DNA of 64,000 nt. Source: Catellatospora citrea (GTDB lineage: Bacteria; Actinomycetota; Actinomycetes; Mycobacteriales; Micromonosporaceae). A program made the translations under genes and the position numbers. Positions 15,564-23,456 of this stretch are shown one piece after another; the first letter of the stretch is position 1, and each line of letters opens with the position of its first letter. The notes below the pieces were generated by a model. The model made no database searches and was not told the DNA's origin. It saw only the letters and a program-made list of their open reading frames with translations. The stretch is from positions 1,116,001 through 1,180,000 of the forward strand of contig NZ_RAPR01000001.1 in assembly GCF_003610235.1 (NCBI RefSeq). The letters run 5' to 3'.

Positions 15564-16360
15564 CAGGCACCCGCCCCGACGGCCGTGCGGGCGCCGCGCG
15601 CGACGGACTCCAGCGAGCGGATCCGGTCGAGCACCCGGTCGGCGGACGGTTCGCGCAGCTCGTCGACGATCTTCCCGTCGGCCAGGAACAGCACCCGGTC
15701 GGCGTACGACGCCGCGACCGGGTCATGGGTGACCATCACCACGGTCTGCGCCAGCTCGTCGACGCTGCGGCGCAGGAAGCCGAGCACCTCCGCGCCCGCC
15801 CGGGAGTCCAGCGCCCCGGTCGGCTCGTCGGCGAAGACCACGTCCGGACGGCTGATCAGCGCCCGGGCGCAGGCCACCCGCTGCTGCTGGCCGCCGGACA
15901 GCTGGGCGGGGCGGTGGTGCAGCCGGTCGCGCAGCCCGACCGCGTCGATCACGGTGTCGGCGAAGGCCTGGTCGGGCCGCCGCCCGGCGAGGTCCAGCGG
16001 CAGGGTGATGTTCTCCCACGCGGTCAGCGTCGGCAGCAGGTTGAACGCCTGGAACACGAAGCCCATCCGGTCGCGGCGCAGCGCCGTCAGCGCGTCGTCG
16101 CGCAGGCCGCTCAGCTCGACCCGGTCGGCGTCGCCGTGGCGCGAGCCGTCCAGCCACACCCGGCCCGCGGTCGGCGTGTCCAGGCCCGCCAGGCAGTGCA
16201 TCAGGGTGGACTTGCCGGACCCGGACGGTCCCATGATCGCGGTGAGCTCGCCGCGGCCGAAGGCCACCGTCACCGCGTCCAGCGCGGTCACCTGCGCGTC
16301 GCCCGAGCCGTACCGTTTGGTGAGGTCTTCCGCGCTCACCGCGGCGTCGAAGTTCGTCAT
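15563..16360 (-). CDS. ABC transporter ATP-binding protein (MacB/LolD type)
   Basis: 265 residues from ATG 16360; a GTG three codons upstream is possible. All nucleotide-binding motifs are present: Walker A MGPSGSGKSTLMH, Q-loop FVFQAFNLLPTLTAWENI, signature LSGGQQQRVACARAL, Walker B VVFADEPTGALDS and H-loop VTHDP. The LLPxLTAxEN sequence after the Q-loop is typical of LolD/MacB/FtsE ATPases. It drives the FtsX-type permease downstream, to which it is coupled by a one-base overlap. It is divergent from the two-component system at 16523; together they look like the bacitracin- or envelope-stress-responsive modules of Gram-positives. Confidence 0.93.
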   Translation of the reverse strand: MTNFDAAVSAEDLTKRYGSGDAQVTALDAVTVAFGRGELTAIMGPSGSGKSTLMHCLAGLDTPTAGRVWLDGSRHGDADRVELSGLRDDALTALRRDRMGFVFQAFNLLPTLTAWENITLPLDLAGRRPDQAFADTVIDAVGLRDRLHHRPAQLSGGQQQRVACARALISRPDVVFADEPTGALDSRAGAEVLGFLRRSVDELAQTVVMVTHDPVAASYADRVLFLADGKIVDELREPSADRVLDRIRSLESVARGARTAVGAGA

Positions 16361-16414
16361 GCCCGACACGCTGCCGCCCGGCGGCGGCCGTGCCCTCGGG
16401 CAGGAGTCGATCAC

Positions 16415-16438
16415 GTCCTGATACTTAAGTCGCAGGAC
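16415..16438. promoter_or_regulatory. 24-base dyad between ABC exporter and two-component genes
   Basis: GTCCTG-AT-ACTTAAGT-CG-CAGGAC: both the outer arms (16415-16420, 16433-16438) and the central ACTTAAGT are symmetric, with a 2-base mismatch between. It is the only AT-containing dyad in the 162-base divergent intergenic region and is a natural binding site for the NarL-type regulator encoded at 17800. Confidence 0.55.
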
Positions 16439-16522
16439 GCGGCGACGGAAGTAGTGGCCGCCGCGGCGGCACACCTGCCTAAGCTCGTCACCGACACGGC
16501 GGCGAACGGGAGGTGGACGCAC

Positions 16523-17803
16523 GTGGAGCACAGGGCGGCACGGGTGCCCGGCCTGCCGTCGTGGCTGCAGCCGTCGAGCCGGATTCGCCGGTTCGCGCAC
16601 TGGCTGTACCCGTTCGCGCTCGGCTGCGGGGTGACGACCCTGTCGTTCGTCTCGCCGTGGCGGCCGCCGCTGTTCCTCTTCGACGGCGTCGAGGCCGACC
16701 CGCCCTGGGCGCTGGTGGGGCTGGCGATGCTGGCCGCGGGGGTCAGCGCCATGTTCATCCGCCGGGCGCGCTGGCCGCTCTTCGTCATCTCGCTCGCGGC
16801 CTGGCTGGCGCTGACCATGATGGCCGCGGTGTTCGTCGCCGCCTACTACGCGGGCGCGGGCCGCCCCGGCCGCCCGCACGACCCCGGCCGCGCCTGGCCG
16901 TACTTCCTGGTCGCGAGCACTCTCGTCGGGTTGCCTGTCGGCTGGAGCGCGGTGCACAGCGACCTGCTCTACGAGGGCATGACCGGCGGCGTCATCGTCG
17001 GCGGCGCCTTCACCGCCCTGTTCTGGGTGGGCATGACCGTCGGGCTGCCGTTCGTCTTCGGGCTGTGGGTCCGCGCCCGCCGCCAGGTCCTGGAGCAGCT
17101 GCGCGACCGGGCCGAGCGGCTCGAACGCGAGCAGCACGAGCGCGCCGAGCGGGCCCGGTCCGAGGAGCGGCGGCGTATCGCCCGGGAGATGCACGACGTG
17201 GTCGCGCACCGGGTCGCGCTGATGGTGCTGCACGCCGGGGCGCTGGAGGTCAGCACCGCGGACCCGCGCACCGCCGAGGAGGCCGCCCTGATCCGCACCA
17301 CCGGCCGGGAGGCGATGCAGGAGCTGCGCGAGGTGCTGGGCATGCTGCGCGCGCCCGACCTGGCCGACGGCGCCGCCCCGGAGTTCGCGCCGCAGCCGAC
17401 GCTCGCCGACCTGGACCGGCTGCTGGACGCCAGCCGCGCGGCCGGGCTGCCGGTGCGCCGCGTCGACGAGGGGCAGCCGCGGGAGGTGCCCCTGTCCGCG
17501 CAGCGCACCGCGTTCCGGGTGGTGCAGGAGGCGCTGACCAACGTGGCCAAGCACGCGGGGGCCGTGCCGACCACGGTCACGTTGCGCCACGAGCCGCACG
17601 GGCTGACCGTGTCGGTGGAGAACGCGCCGCCGCCGCGACCGGCCCCGCCGGTGCCGGACAGCGGGCTGGGCCTGGTCGGGCTCGCCGAGCGGGTCGCCCT
17701 GGCCGGCGGCTCGGTGCAGGCGCGACCGCGGCTGGACGGCGGCTTCACGCTGCATGCGCGCATCCCGGCCGACCCGCCGGAGACCAGGGCGGTGCCCGCG
17801 TGA
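16523..17803 (+). CDS. Sensor histidine kinase (HisKA_3, DesK/NarX type)
   Basis: 426 residues from GTG 16523 with GGGAGG about ten bases upstream. Four to five membrane helices occupy residues 25-185 with no large outside domain. A coiled coil (LEQLRDRAERLEREQHERAERARSEE, quoted in two pieces: LEQLRDRAERLEREQ and HERAERARSEE) leads to the phosphorylation helix ERRRIAREMHDVVAHRVALMV, with the histidine followed by Asp as in HisKA_3 kinases. The ATP-binding domain shows FRVVQEALTNVAKHAG (N-box) and GLGLVGLAERVALAGG (G-box). Partner is the response regulator whose GTG overlaps its stop. Intramembrane-sensing kinases of this type often watch cell-envelope damage through the neighbouring ABC exporter. 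Confidence 0.93.
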   Translation: MEHRAARVPGLPSWLQPSSRIRRFAHWLYPFALGCGVTTLSFVSPWRPPLFLFDGVEADPPWALVGLAMLAAGVSAMFIRRARWPLFVISLAAWLALTMMAAVFVAAYYAGAGRPGRPHDPGRAWPYFLVASTLVGLPVGWSAVHSDLLYEGMTGGVIVGGAFTALFWVGMTVGLPFVFGLWVRARRQVLEQLRDRAERLEREQHERAERARSEERRRIAREMHDVVAHRVALMVLHAGALEVSTADPRTAEEAALIRTTGREAMQELREVLGMLRAPDLADGAAPEFAPQPTLADLDRLLDASRAAGLPVRRVDEGQPREVPLSAQRTAFRVVQEALTNVAKHAGAVPTTVTLRHEPHGLTVSVENAPPPRPAPPVPDSGLGLVGLAERVALAGGSVQARPRLDGGFTLHARIPADPPETRAVPA

Positions 17804-18471
17804 TCCGGGTGCTGATCGTCGACGACGAGGCGCTGGTGCGCTCCGGGCTGCGGATGATCCTGGAGGCGGCCGGTGACATCGCCGTCGTCGCCGAGGCACG
17901 CGACGGCGCCGAGGCGGTGGAGGCCGCCCGCCGGCACCGGCCCGAGGTGGTGCTGATGGACGTACGCATGCCGGGCACCGACGGGCTGACCGGCGCAGCC
18001 GCGGTCGCCCGGCTGCCCGACCCGCCCCGCGTGATCATGCTGACCACGTTCGACCAGGACGAATATGTGCACGGCGCGCTGCGCGCCGGCGCGGTCGGCT
18101 TCCTGCTCAAGGACACCCCGCCGCGTGACCTGGCCGAGGCGGTGCGCACCGTGGCGGCGGGCAACGCGATGCTCGCCCCGACGGTCACCCGCCGGCTGAT
18201 CAGCTCCTTCGCCGAGCGCGGGCCGTCGGTGGCCGACCAGGCCCGCGCCCGCCTCACGGTGCTCACCGACCGCGAGCGCGACGTGGTGCGCGCGGTCGCC
18301 CGCGGCCTGTCGAACGCCGACATCGCCCGCGGGCTGGACATGGCCGAGGCGACGGTCAAAGCCCATGTCAGCCGGGCGCTGGCCAAGCTCGGCCTGACCA
18401 ACCGCGTGCAGGCGGCGATCCTCGTCCACGACGCCCGCCTCGACGACTCCCCCGGCGCCCCGGCGGCCTGA
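17800..18471 (+). CDS. NarL/FixJ-family response regulator
   Basis: 223 residues from GTG 17800, overlapping the kinase stop as GTGA. Receiver domain: acidic pair VDDEALVR, phospho-acceptor Asp in VLMDVRMPGTDG, Thr in IMLTTFDQDEY and Lys in FLLKDTPP. The C-terminal LuxR-type helix-turn-helix reads LTDRERDVVRAVARGLSNADIARGLDMAEATVKAHVSRALAKLGL (quoted core: ADIARGLDMAEATVKAHV). It should bind a dyad such as that at 16415 and switch on the divergent ABC exporter genes and its own operon. Ends at a strong bidirectional terminator. Confidence 0.95.
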   Translation: MIRVLIVDDEALVRSGLRMILEAAGDIAVVAEARDGAEAVEAARRHRPEVVLMDVRMPGTDGLTGAAAVARLPDPPRVIMLTTFDQDEYVHGALRAGAVGFLLKDTPPRDLAEAVRTVAAGNAMLAPTVTRRLISSFAERGPSVADQARARLTVLTDRERDVVRAVARGLSNADIARGLDMAEATVKAHVSRALAKLGLTNRVQAAILVHDARLDDSPGAPAA

Positions 18472-18486
18472 CCCGAGCGGCGGCAC

Positions 18487-18524
18487 GAGGCGGGCCGGCC
18501 TCCACAGGGAGACCGGCCCGCCTC
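18487..18524. terminator. Bidirectional terminator hairpin
   Basis: 17-base arms (18487-18503 and 18508-18524, GAGGCGGGCCGG core) with one mismatch and a 4-base loop, between the convergent stops of the response regulator and the CsbD gene. Confidence 0.8.
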
Positions 18525-18537
18525 GCGTCAGCCGAGA

Positions 18538-18753
18538 TCAGTTCTTGGCGTCGTCGCGCGTGCCGTCACGCTCGTCGTCGCGCCCGCGCACGGCGTCGCG
18601 CACGTCGTCGGCGGCCTTGCCGGCCGCGGCCTTCGCCTGGTCGGCGATGCCCTCGGCCTGCAGGCTGTGGTTGTCGGTCGCGTCGCCGACGCGCTCCTTC
18701 ACCTTGCCCTTGAGGCTCTGGAGATGGTGCTTGGCAGAATCGACCGTACCCAT
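18538..18753 (-). CDS. CsbD-family stress protein
   Basis: 71 residues from ATG 18753, with AAGGGA seven bases upstream. The motif LKGKVKERVGDATDNHSLQAEGIADQ is the CsbD signature (quoted here in part: KGKVKERVGDATDN), followed by AKAAAGKAADDVRDAVRG and a charged, disordered tail rich in Asp and Arg. Members are small helical proteins induced by general stress under alternative sigma factors; the molecular function is unknown. It is single and convergent with the response regulator. Confidence 0.9.
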   Translation of the reverse strand: MGTVDSAKHHLQSLKGKVKERVGDATDNHSLQAEGIADQAKAAAGKAADDVRDAVRGRDDERDGTRDDAKN

Positions 18754-18965
18754 CGGAACATCCCTTCGTAGCTGGTCGTGCCCCATCGATCTGCCCCACT
18801 GGCGGCCACGGCAAACCCCGGAGCGGCCAGGGCCACGCCGAGGCGGCGCGCTGTTCGCCGAACCGTGACGTACGCGACTACGGGAAGTAATAACGGCCCA
18901 CTCACGTTTGTCGTTGGTGCGGTGAGGACATGGCTCACACGGCGACTTCGGGAGGGTGGGGACCC

Positions 18966-19238
18966 ATGACGGCGAGGGATCTGGTGGTGGGCGGCACCTT
19001 GGCCGGGGCATACCTCCTGCTGCTGGCCCTGCGCCGGCGAGCCGCCACCCGCAAGCGCCGGGCCGGACAGGTCCTGTCCGCCCCGCGCCCGCCCGCCCGG
19101 GCCTTCATCGGCTCCGCCCGGCGTCCGGTCCGGGTCCTGCACACGGGGCTGCGCCACCACGCCGACCGGGTGCTGCGCCCGCGCCGCTCGCGGCGGCGGC
19201 TGCCGATGCGCCCCGCCAACCGCAACGCGCTCGCCTGA
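18966..19238 (+). CDS. Small basic membrane protein
   Basis: 90 residues from ATG 18966, chosen over ATG 18930 because GGGAGGGTGGGG lies directly before it. One transmembrane helix (LVVGGTLAGAYLLLLAL, residues 5-21) is followed by a very basic tail with many Arg (RRRAATRKRR, RPRRSRRRLPMR). There are no cysteines or enzyme motifs. The tail is expected to sit in the cytoplasm and could bind nucleic acid or acidic lipid. Coding status is moderately sure: codon bias at third positions is G/C as in neighbours. No family recognised. Confidence 0.55.
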   Translation: MTARDLVVGGTLAGAYLLLLALRRRAATRKRRAGQVLSAPRPPARAFIGSARRPVRVLHTGLRHHADRVLRPRRSRRRLPMRPANRNALA

Positions 19239-19291
19239 AGCAACCCGATCCGGCCCTGTCCCATCGACGCCTACCGTGCCACTGTGGAGAC

Positions 19292-20272
19292 ATGAGACGG
19301 TTCGGGTTCGCGCTGCTGCTCGTCCTGGGCTCGTGCACGCCCGCACCGTCGTCCCCGCCCGCGCCGGGCGCGGCGTCGCGGCAGTCGGCCGCGGAGGCGG
19401 ACGCCACCCTGGCCAGCCTGCGACGCGTGGACGACCTGCCGCTGTACGAGATGACCTACACCGGCGACTACGACACCTCGGCGACCGGCCCGCAGCCGAC
19501 GGCTGCGACACCGTTCGGGTGCTCGCTGTTCGCCGCCTTCGGCGACCCGGGCCGGCCGATGTTCGGCCGCAACTTCGACTGGGACCCGAACCCGGCGCTG
19601 GTGCTGCGGGCCGACCCGCCGGACGGGTACGCCTCGATCTCCCTGGTCGACCTGCGCTACCTGGGACTGACCGCCGCCGACGACCCGAAGGGCGACCGCC
19701 GCCTGCTCGACGCGCCGCTGCTGCCGTTCGACGGGCTCAATGAGCGCGGGCTGGCCGTGGGCATGGCCGCCGACGAGGGCGCGTCCGCCACGCCCGACCC
19801 GGCCAAACCGACCGTCGGCAGCGTACGCATCCTGCGCCTGGTCCTGGACGAAGCGGCCACGGTCGACGAGGCGCTGGCCGTGTTCGACCGGCACAACCTC
19901 GACTTCACCGGCGGTCCGCCGCTGCACTACCTGCTCGCGGACGCCTCGGGCGCGTCGGCGCTGGTCGAGTTCACCGCCGGCCGCCAGCAGGTCGAGCGCC
20001 GCACCGGCCCGTGGCAGGCGCTGACGAACGTCCCGCTGATCGGTGTCGGCGAGCAGGAGCGGCGTCATGACCAGCGCTACCGCATCCTCACCGACTCGCT
20101 CGGCCGCTCCGGCGGCACGGTGACCGAGGTGGACGCGATGGGCCTGCTGCGGGCGGTGTCCCAGGCGAACACCCGCTGGTCGGTGACGTACGAGCTGGGC
20201 ACCGGCCGGCTGCAGCTGGTGACCGGCCGGCGCTGGCAGAGCGTGCACACGTTCCGCCTGGCGCCCGGCTGA
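19292..20272 (+). CDS. Lipoprotein with Ntn-hydrolase (choloylglycine/AAT-like) domain
   Basis: 326 residues from ATG 19292. The N-terminus MRRFGFALLLVLGSC is a lipoprotein signal (LGSC lipobox). The catalytic core begins at TPFGCSLFAAFGD, then PMFGRNFDWDPNPALVL; the Cys plus GRN-F-D pattern is that of linear-amide C-N hydrolases. Later LNERGLAVGMA and the ADASGASALVEF strand are also conserved. In acyltransferases of the isopenicillin-N type, cleavage at Gly-Cys exposes the catalytic cysteine; the Gly-Cys here at about residue 75 would allow the same. It probably hydrolyses an amide bond outside the membrane. Substrate unknown; acylated homoserine lactones, penicillins or bile-like amides are all conceivable. 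Confidence 0.8.
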   Translation: MRRFGFALLLVLGSCTPAPSSPPAPGAASRQSAAEADATLASLRRVDDLPLYEMTYTGDYDTSATGPQPTAATPFGCSLFAAFGDPGRPMFGRNFDWDPNPALVLRADPPDGYASISLVDLRYLGLTAADDPKGDRRLLDAPLLPFDGLNERGLAVGMAADEGASATPDPAKPTVGSVRILRLVLDEAATVDEALAVFDRHNLDFTGGPPLHYLLADASGASALVEFTAGRQQVERRTGPWQALTNVPLIGVGEQERRHDQRYRILTDSLGRSGGTVTEVDAMGLLRAVSQANTRWSVTYELGTGRLQLVTGRRWQSVHTFRLAPG

Positions 20273-20300
20273 GCGACGGCCTCCGGGGCGGCTCGTCGGA

Positions 20301-20732
20301 TCAGTCCCGGGGCAGCCGGGGGCGCGGGATGGGCTGCAGGAACGGCTGGCGCTGGTTGCGCAGCACCTCGGGCACCAGCCAGGTGGCGCCGCTGGCCAGC
20401 ACGGTCACCATCAGCGGCACGGCCAGGTACGGGATGCCCGACAACAGCACCACCAGCCCGCCCCCGACGAGGTAGGCGGCGATCGCGCCGAACCGGCGCT
20501 GCCGGACCTCCGCCGGCTCGCCGTGTTCGGCGACCCACCACTTCGGCGGCTCGGCCCGGCGGCGGCGGATCTCCGCCTGCACGGCGCGGTTGGCCGCCTC
20601 CCACACGTTGCGGCGGTAGTCGTAGTCCTCGGCGGCGAAGTCGTCCGGGAAGTGCCTGCGCAGCACGATCAGCCGCAGGTAGAGCGTCTCGTCGGGCACC
20701 TGGCGCAAGTCGTGGAGTGGCAAGCCTGACAT
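20301..20732 (-). CDS. Membrane protein of unknown function
   Basis: 143 residues from ATG 20732, eight bases after GGGAGG. The first 80 residues are soluble and charged (DETLYLRLIVLRRHFPDDFAAEDYDYRRN, quoted core: LRRHFPDDFAAEDYDYRRN), followed by two hydrophobic helices (FGAIAAYLVGGGLVVLLSGIPYL and VPLMVTVLASGATWLVPEVL) and a proline-rich tail. The long acidic and aromatic N-terminal region is unusual, but I recognise no family. It lies convergent with the Ntn-hydrolase gene and downstream of the flavoprotein in the same direction, 79 bases away, perhaps co-transcribed. Confidence 0.65.
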   Translation of the reverse strand: MSGLPLHDLRQVPDETLYLRLIVLRRHFPDDFAAEDYDYRRNVWEAANRAVQAEIRRRRAEPPKWWVAEHGEPAEVRQRRFGAIAAYLVGGGLVVLLSGIPYLAVPLMVTVLASGATWLVPEVLRNQRQPFLQPIPRPRLPRD

Positions 20733-20811
20733 GTCCGACACCTCCCATTCGGGGATCGGCCCTGACGCTACCTGCCTGCTCACCCGGCCGAAATCACCCG
20801 CCGGACGTACC

Positions 20812-21438
20812 TCAGCTGTAGATCCGCTCCTCGTATCCGGGCCCGTAGTAGGCTTCCAGCTCCTCGATGGACTTCTGCGAGCCTTCGAAGGTCCGCACGA
20901 GCTGCGGCCGCGACGGCGCCGCCTGCGGCTCCCAGGTCTCGTGCTTCCACAGCGCCGAGCGCAGGAACGACTTCGAGCAGTGGTGGAACACCTCGTCGAT
21001 CGACACGATCACGGCCAGCTGCGGCCGGTGTCCCTTGACCACCATGTCGTCGAAGAACGGCGCGTCCGACACCAGCTCCGCCCGGCCGTTGATGCGCAGC
21101 GTGTCGGCGCGGCCCGGGATCACGTACAGCAGGCCGATGTGCGGGTTGGCCAGGATGTTGAAGAACCCGTCGGCCCGCCGGTTGCCCGGCCGCTCCGGGA
21201 TCGCGATGGTGGTGTCGTCGAGCACCAGCGTGAAGCCCGCCGGGTCGCCCTTGGGCGAGACGTCGCAGCTGCCGTCGGCGTGCGAGGTCGCCACGAGGCA
21301 GAACGGCGATGCGGCCAGCCACGCCCGGTCGTACTCGTGCAGGCTGGTGCGGGTCTTGGCGACGGCGGGCGCGTGGGGCTCGCCCAGCAGCGCGCGCAAC
21401 TGTTCCGGCGTCGTGATCCGATGCGGACTCGAGCTCAT
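20812..21438 (-). CDS. PPOX-class FMN-dependent flavoprotein (DR2398/MSMEG_1061-like)
   Basis: 208 residues from ATG 21438, preceded by GAGGACC. The split beta-barrel of pyridoxamine-phosphate-oxidase-like proteins shows in ASPFCLVATSHADGSCDVSPKGDPAGF and the FMN-binding IPERPGNRRADGFFNILANPHIGLLYVIPGR segments (quoted cores: CDVSPKGDPAGF and RPGNRRADGFFNIL). The GNRRxDxFxNIL signature marks the DR2398/MSMEG_1061 subfamily. The C-terminal HHCSKSFLRSALW is also conserved there. Such proteins bind FMN or F420 and reduce small molecules; biological substrates are unknown. Divergent from the STAS gene, separated by a region with a hairpin and repeated ACTGTCAC elements. Confidence 0.88.
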   Translation of the reverse strand: MSSSPHRITTPEQLRALLGEPHAPAVAKTRTSLHEYDRAWLAASPFCLVATSHADGSCDVSPKGDPAGFTLVLDDTTIAIPERPGNRRADGFFNILANPHIGLLYVIPGRADTLRINGRAELVSDAPFFDDMVVKGHRPQLAVIVSIDEVFHHCSKSFLRSALWKHETWEPQAAPSRPQLVRTFEGSQKSIEELEAYYGPGYEERIYS

Positions 21439-21565
21439 GATCAGGTCCTCCCCGTCGGCGATCCTGCCCAGCAGGCTACTCGGGGGACGCCGCCCCGCCC
21501 GACGCCGTCTCGGTCCGGCCCGGACCGCCACCCGGACGGCCGAAGCACCGTGTCCTGACACGGAA

Positions 21566-21601
21566 CGGCGGAACTGTCACACAACTGTCACAGTTCCGCC
21601 G
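21566..21601. promoter_or_regulatory. Inverted repeat with nested direct repeats in divergent intergenic region
   Basis: Arms CGGCGGAACTGT (21566-21577) and ACAGTTCCGCCG (21590-21601) are perfect complements around 12 bases. Across the centre AACTGTCACA is repeated directly at 21572 and 21583, an 11-base period, which suggests a regulator contacting one face of the helix. It lies 53 bases before the STAS start. Confidence 0.45.
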
Positions 21602-21653
21602 GATGATCGCCGTACCGGCGGGTAAGGCTCGGGGTCCATTCCAGGAGGTGACG

Positions 21654-22004
21654 GTGGACGACGTGGTCCCCGCCGGCGCGACGCAGGTCGTGCCGTTGGT
21701 CGAGGTGCAGGTACGCGGCGATCTGGACGTGCGGTCCGCGCCGAGCGTGAACGACGTGCTGGAAGAGGCCCTGGCGCTGCACCCGCGCCAGCTCGTCATC
21801 GACCTGGCCGACTGCGAGCTGATCGACGCGGCCGGCATCCTGCTGCTGCTGGACACCCACCGCCGGGCCATGCGCGACGGCGGCACCGTCGCGTTGCGCT
21901 CGCCGTCCGCGCGGGCGCGGCGCAACCTGAAGCTGGCCCGCGTCGACCGGGTGCTGCAGGTGCTCAACCCGGAGCCCGAACCGCCACGGCAGGTGACGCC
22001 GTGA
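21654..22004 (+). CDS. STAS-domain protein without the phosphorylatable serine
   Basis: 116 residues from GTG 21654, with AGGAGG five bases upstream; an upstream ATG at 21603 is less convincing. The sequence is a full STAS domain: VEVQVRGDLDVRSAPSVNDVLEEAL, then LVIDLADCELIDAAGILLLLDTHRRA. In anti-anti-sigma factors of the SpoIIAA type the loop is D-S-S-G and the first serine is phosphorylated. Here it is D-A-A-G, so phospho-control is impossible and the protein would be constitutively active or serve a structural role. Its stop overlaps the GTG of the glycosyltransferase-like gene, so the two are coupled. Confidence 0.85.
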   Translation: MDDVVPAGATQVVPLVEVQVRGDLDVRSAPSVNDVLEEALALHPRQLVIDLADCELIDAAGILLLLDTHRRAMRDGGTVALRSPSARARRNLKLARVDRVLQVLNPEPEPPRQVTP

Positions 22005-23449
22005 GCCGCGGGCGACGGTACGGCCTGGTCGTGGCCGTGGACCGCCTGCCCGCAGCCGATCCCGACGACAGCCGCGACCACGTCGACGCCATGCTGTCGT
22101 CGCTGCGGCCGCTGGTCGCGGCCCGGTCCGGGGCGTGGGCTCCGGCCGGGGGCGAAGGCTCCGGCGACGGCGTGCTCGGCGTGCACCCGCCTGCGCGGGC
22201 CGACGCCGCCGCACTCGGCGCGAGCCTGCTCCGCTCCCTGTGCCACCACCAGCCCGTCGACTTCCCGAGCGGCTGGTTCGAGAGCTACCTGGCGGTCAAC
22301 CGCCGGGTCGCCGCCGCCGTGGCCGCGTCGGCGTCGGCCTCGGCGACGGTGTGGACACACGGCCACCAGCTGCAACTGCTGCCGCGCATGTTGCGCCGGA
22401 TGCGCCCGGACCTGACCGTCGTCGCGCACCTGCACAGCACGTTCCCGCCGGCGGAGTCGTTCGCCCGGCTGCCCGAGCACCGGGCGCTGCTGTCCGGGCT
22501 GCTCGGGGCGGACGTGATCGCGCTGCCGCACCAGCGTGCCGTGGACAACCTGCTGGACCTCGCGGCGCGGGTGCACGGCCTGCCGGTGCGCGACGGCCGC
22601 ATCACGCTCGGACACCGGGCACTGCGGGTCATCGCGTACCCGCTGCCCGCCGACACCGCGGGGGCCGGGCGGTTGGGCCGGCTGGCCCCGGTCCGGGCGG
22701 CCGGCGGGCGGATCCGCGAGGCGATGCGGGTGACCGGGACGGTGCTGCTGTCGGTCGCCGGGTGGGATCCCGCGGACGCCGTCGAGCAGCGGCTGCACGC
22801 CTTCGAACGGTTCCTCGCCGAGCACCGGCCCGCCCCGGGCGAGGTCGCGCTGCTGCACGTGGCCTGCGGCGATCCGCGTACCCCCGCCGAGGATGCGCAG
22901 CGCGAGCGCGTCGACCGGCTCATCGCGAAGATCAACGGCACGCACGCCAGCGTCGGGCAGGCGGTCGTCCACTACGTACGCGCCGAGCCCGACCGCCGCG
23001 ACCTGGCCGCGCTGTACCTGGCCTGCGACGGCATCCTGGTCACGCCGACCCACCACGGCACCGTGACGGCCGCGCACGAGTTCATCGCGGCCCGCGGCGG
23101 GCTCGGCGCGACGGTCGTGGTCAGCGAGCTGACCAGCGGAGTCACCGACCTGCCGGGCGCGATCGCGGTCAACCCGCACGACACCGGCTCGTTCGCCGAC
23201 GCCATCGCGCAGGCCACCGGCCGCCACGGGCCGGCCCCGCGGGCCCGGCACGCCGACGCCCCGCCCGCCCTCGACGGCTGGGCCGAACACCTGATCACCG
23301 CGATGGGGACACGCGGTGTCGGCGTCGCGGCGACGCCGGAGCGGCGCGCCCGGCGGCTGCCCACCGGCAGTCACGCCCGGCACACCCGGCCCGGCGGTTA
23401 CGAGGTCGGCGGGCCGCCACTGGCCGCGCGGCGGGTAGTTGGGCGATGA
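22001..23449 (+). CDS. Divergent trehalose-6-phosphate synthase-like (GT20) protein
   Basis: 482 residues, about the normal OtsA length, from a GTG overlapping the STAS stop. The central block VWTHGHQLQLLPRMLRRMRPDLTVVAHLHSTFPP aligns with the OtsA motif W-x-H-D-Y-Q-L-x-L-x-P...HIPFP (my quoted cores: QLQLLPRMLRRMRP and HSTFPP); the acceptor-site Asp-Tyr is Gly-His and HIPFP is HSTFP. The C-terminal block AAHEFIAARGG and VVVSELTSGVTDLPGAIAVNPHD parallels the nucleotide-binding region. These substitutions argue for altered substrate or lost catalysis. No OtsB phosphatase gene is near. It could have become a regulatory partner of the STAS protein. Confidence 0.75.
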   Translation: MSRGRRYGLVVAVDRLPAADPDDSRDHVDAMLSSLRPLVAARSGAWAPAGGEGSGDGVLGVHPPARADAAALGASLLRSLCHHQPVDFPSGWFESYLAVNRRVAAAVAASASASATVWTHGHQLQLLPRMLRRMRPDLTVVAHLHSTFPPAESFARLPEHRALLSGLLGADVIALPHQRAVDNLLDLAARVHGLPVRDGRITLGHRALRVIAYPLPADTAGAGRLGRLAPVRAAGGRIREAMRVTGTVLLSVAGWDPADAVEQRLHAFERFLAEHRPAPGEVALLHVACGDPRTPAEDAQRERVDRLIAKINGTHASVGQAVVHYVRAEPDRRDLAALYLACDGILVTPTHHGTVTAAHEFIAARGGLGATVVVSELTSGVTDLPGAIAVNPHDTGSFADAIAQATGRHGPAPRARHADAPPALDGWAEHLITAMGTRGVGVAATPERRARRLPTGSHARHTRPGGYEVGGPPLAARRVVGR

Positions 23450-23456
23450 TGCGGCG

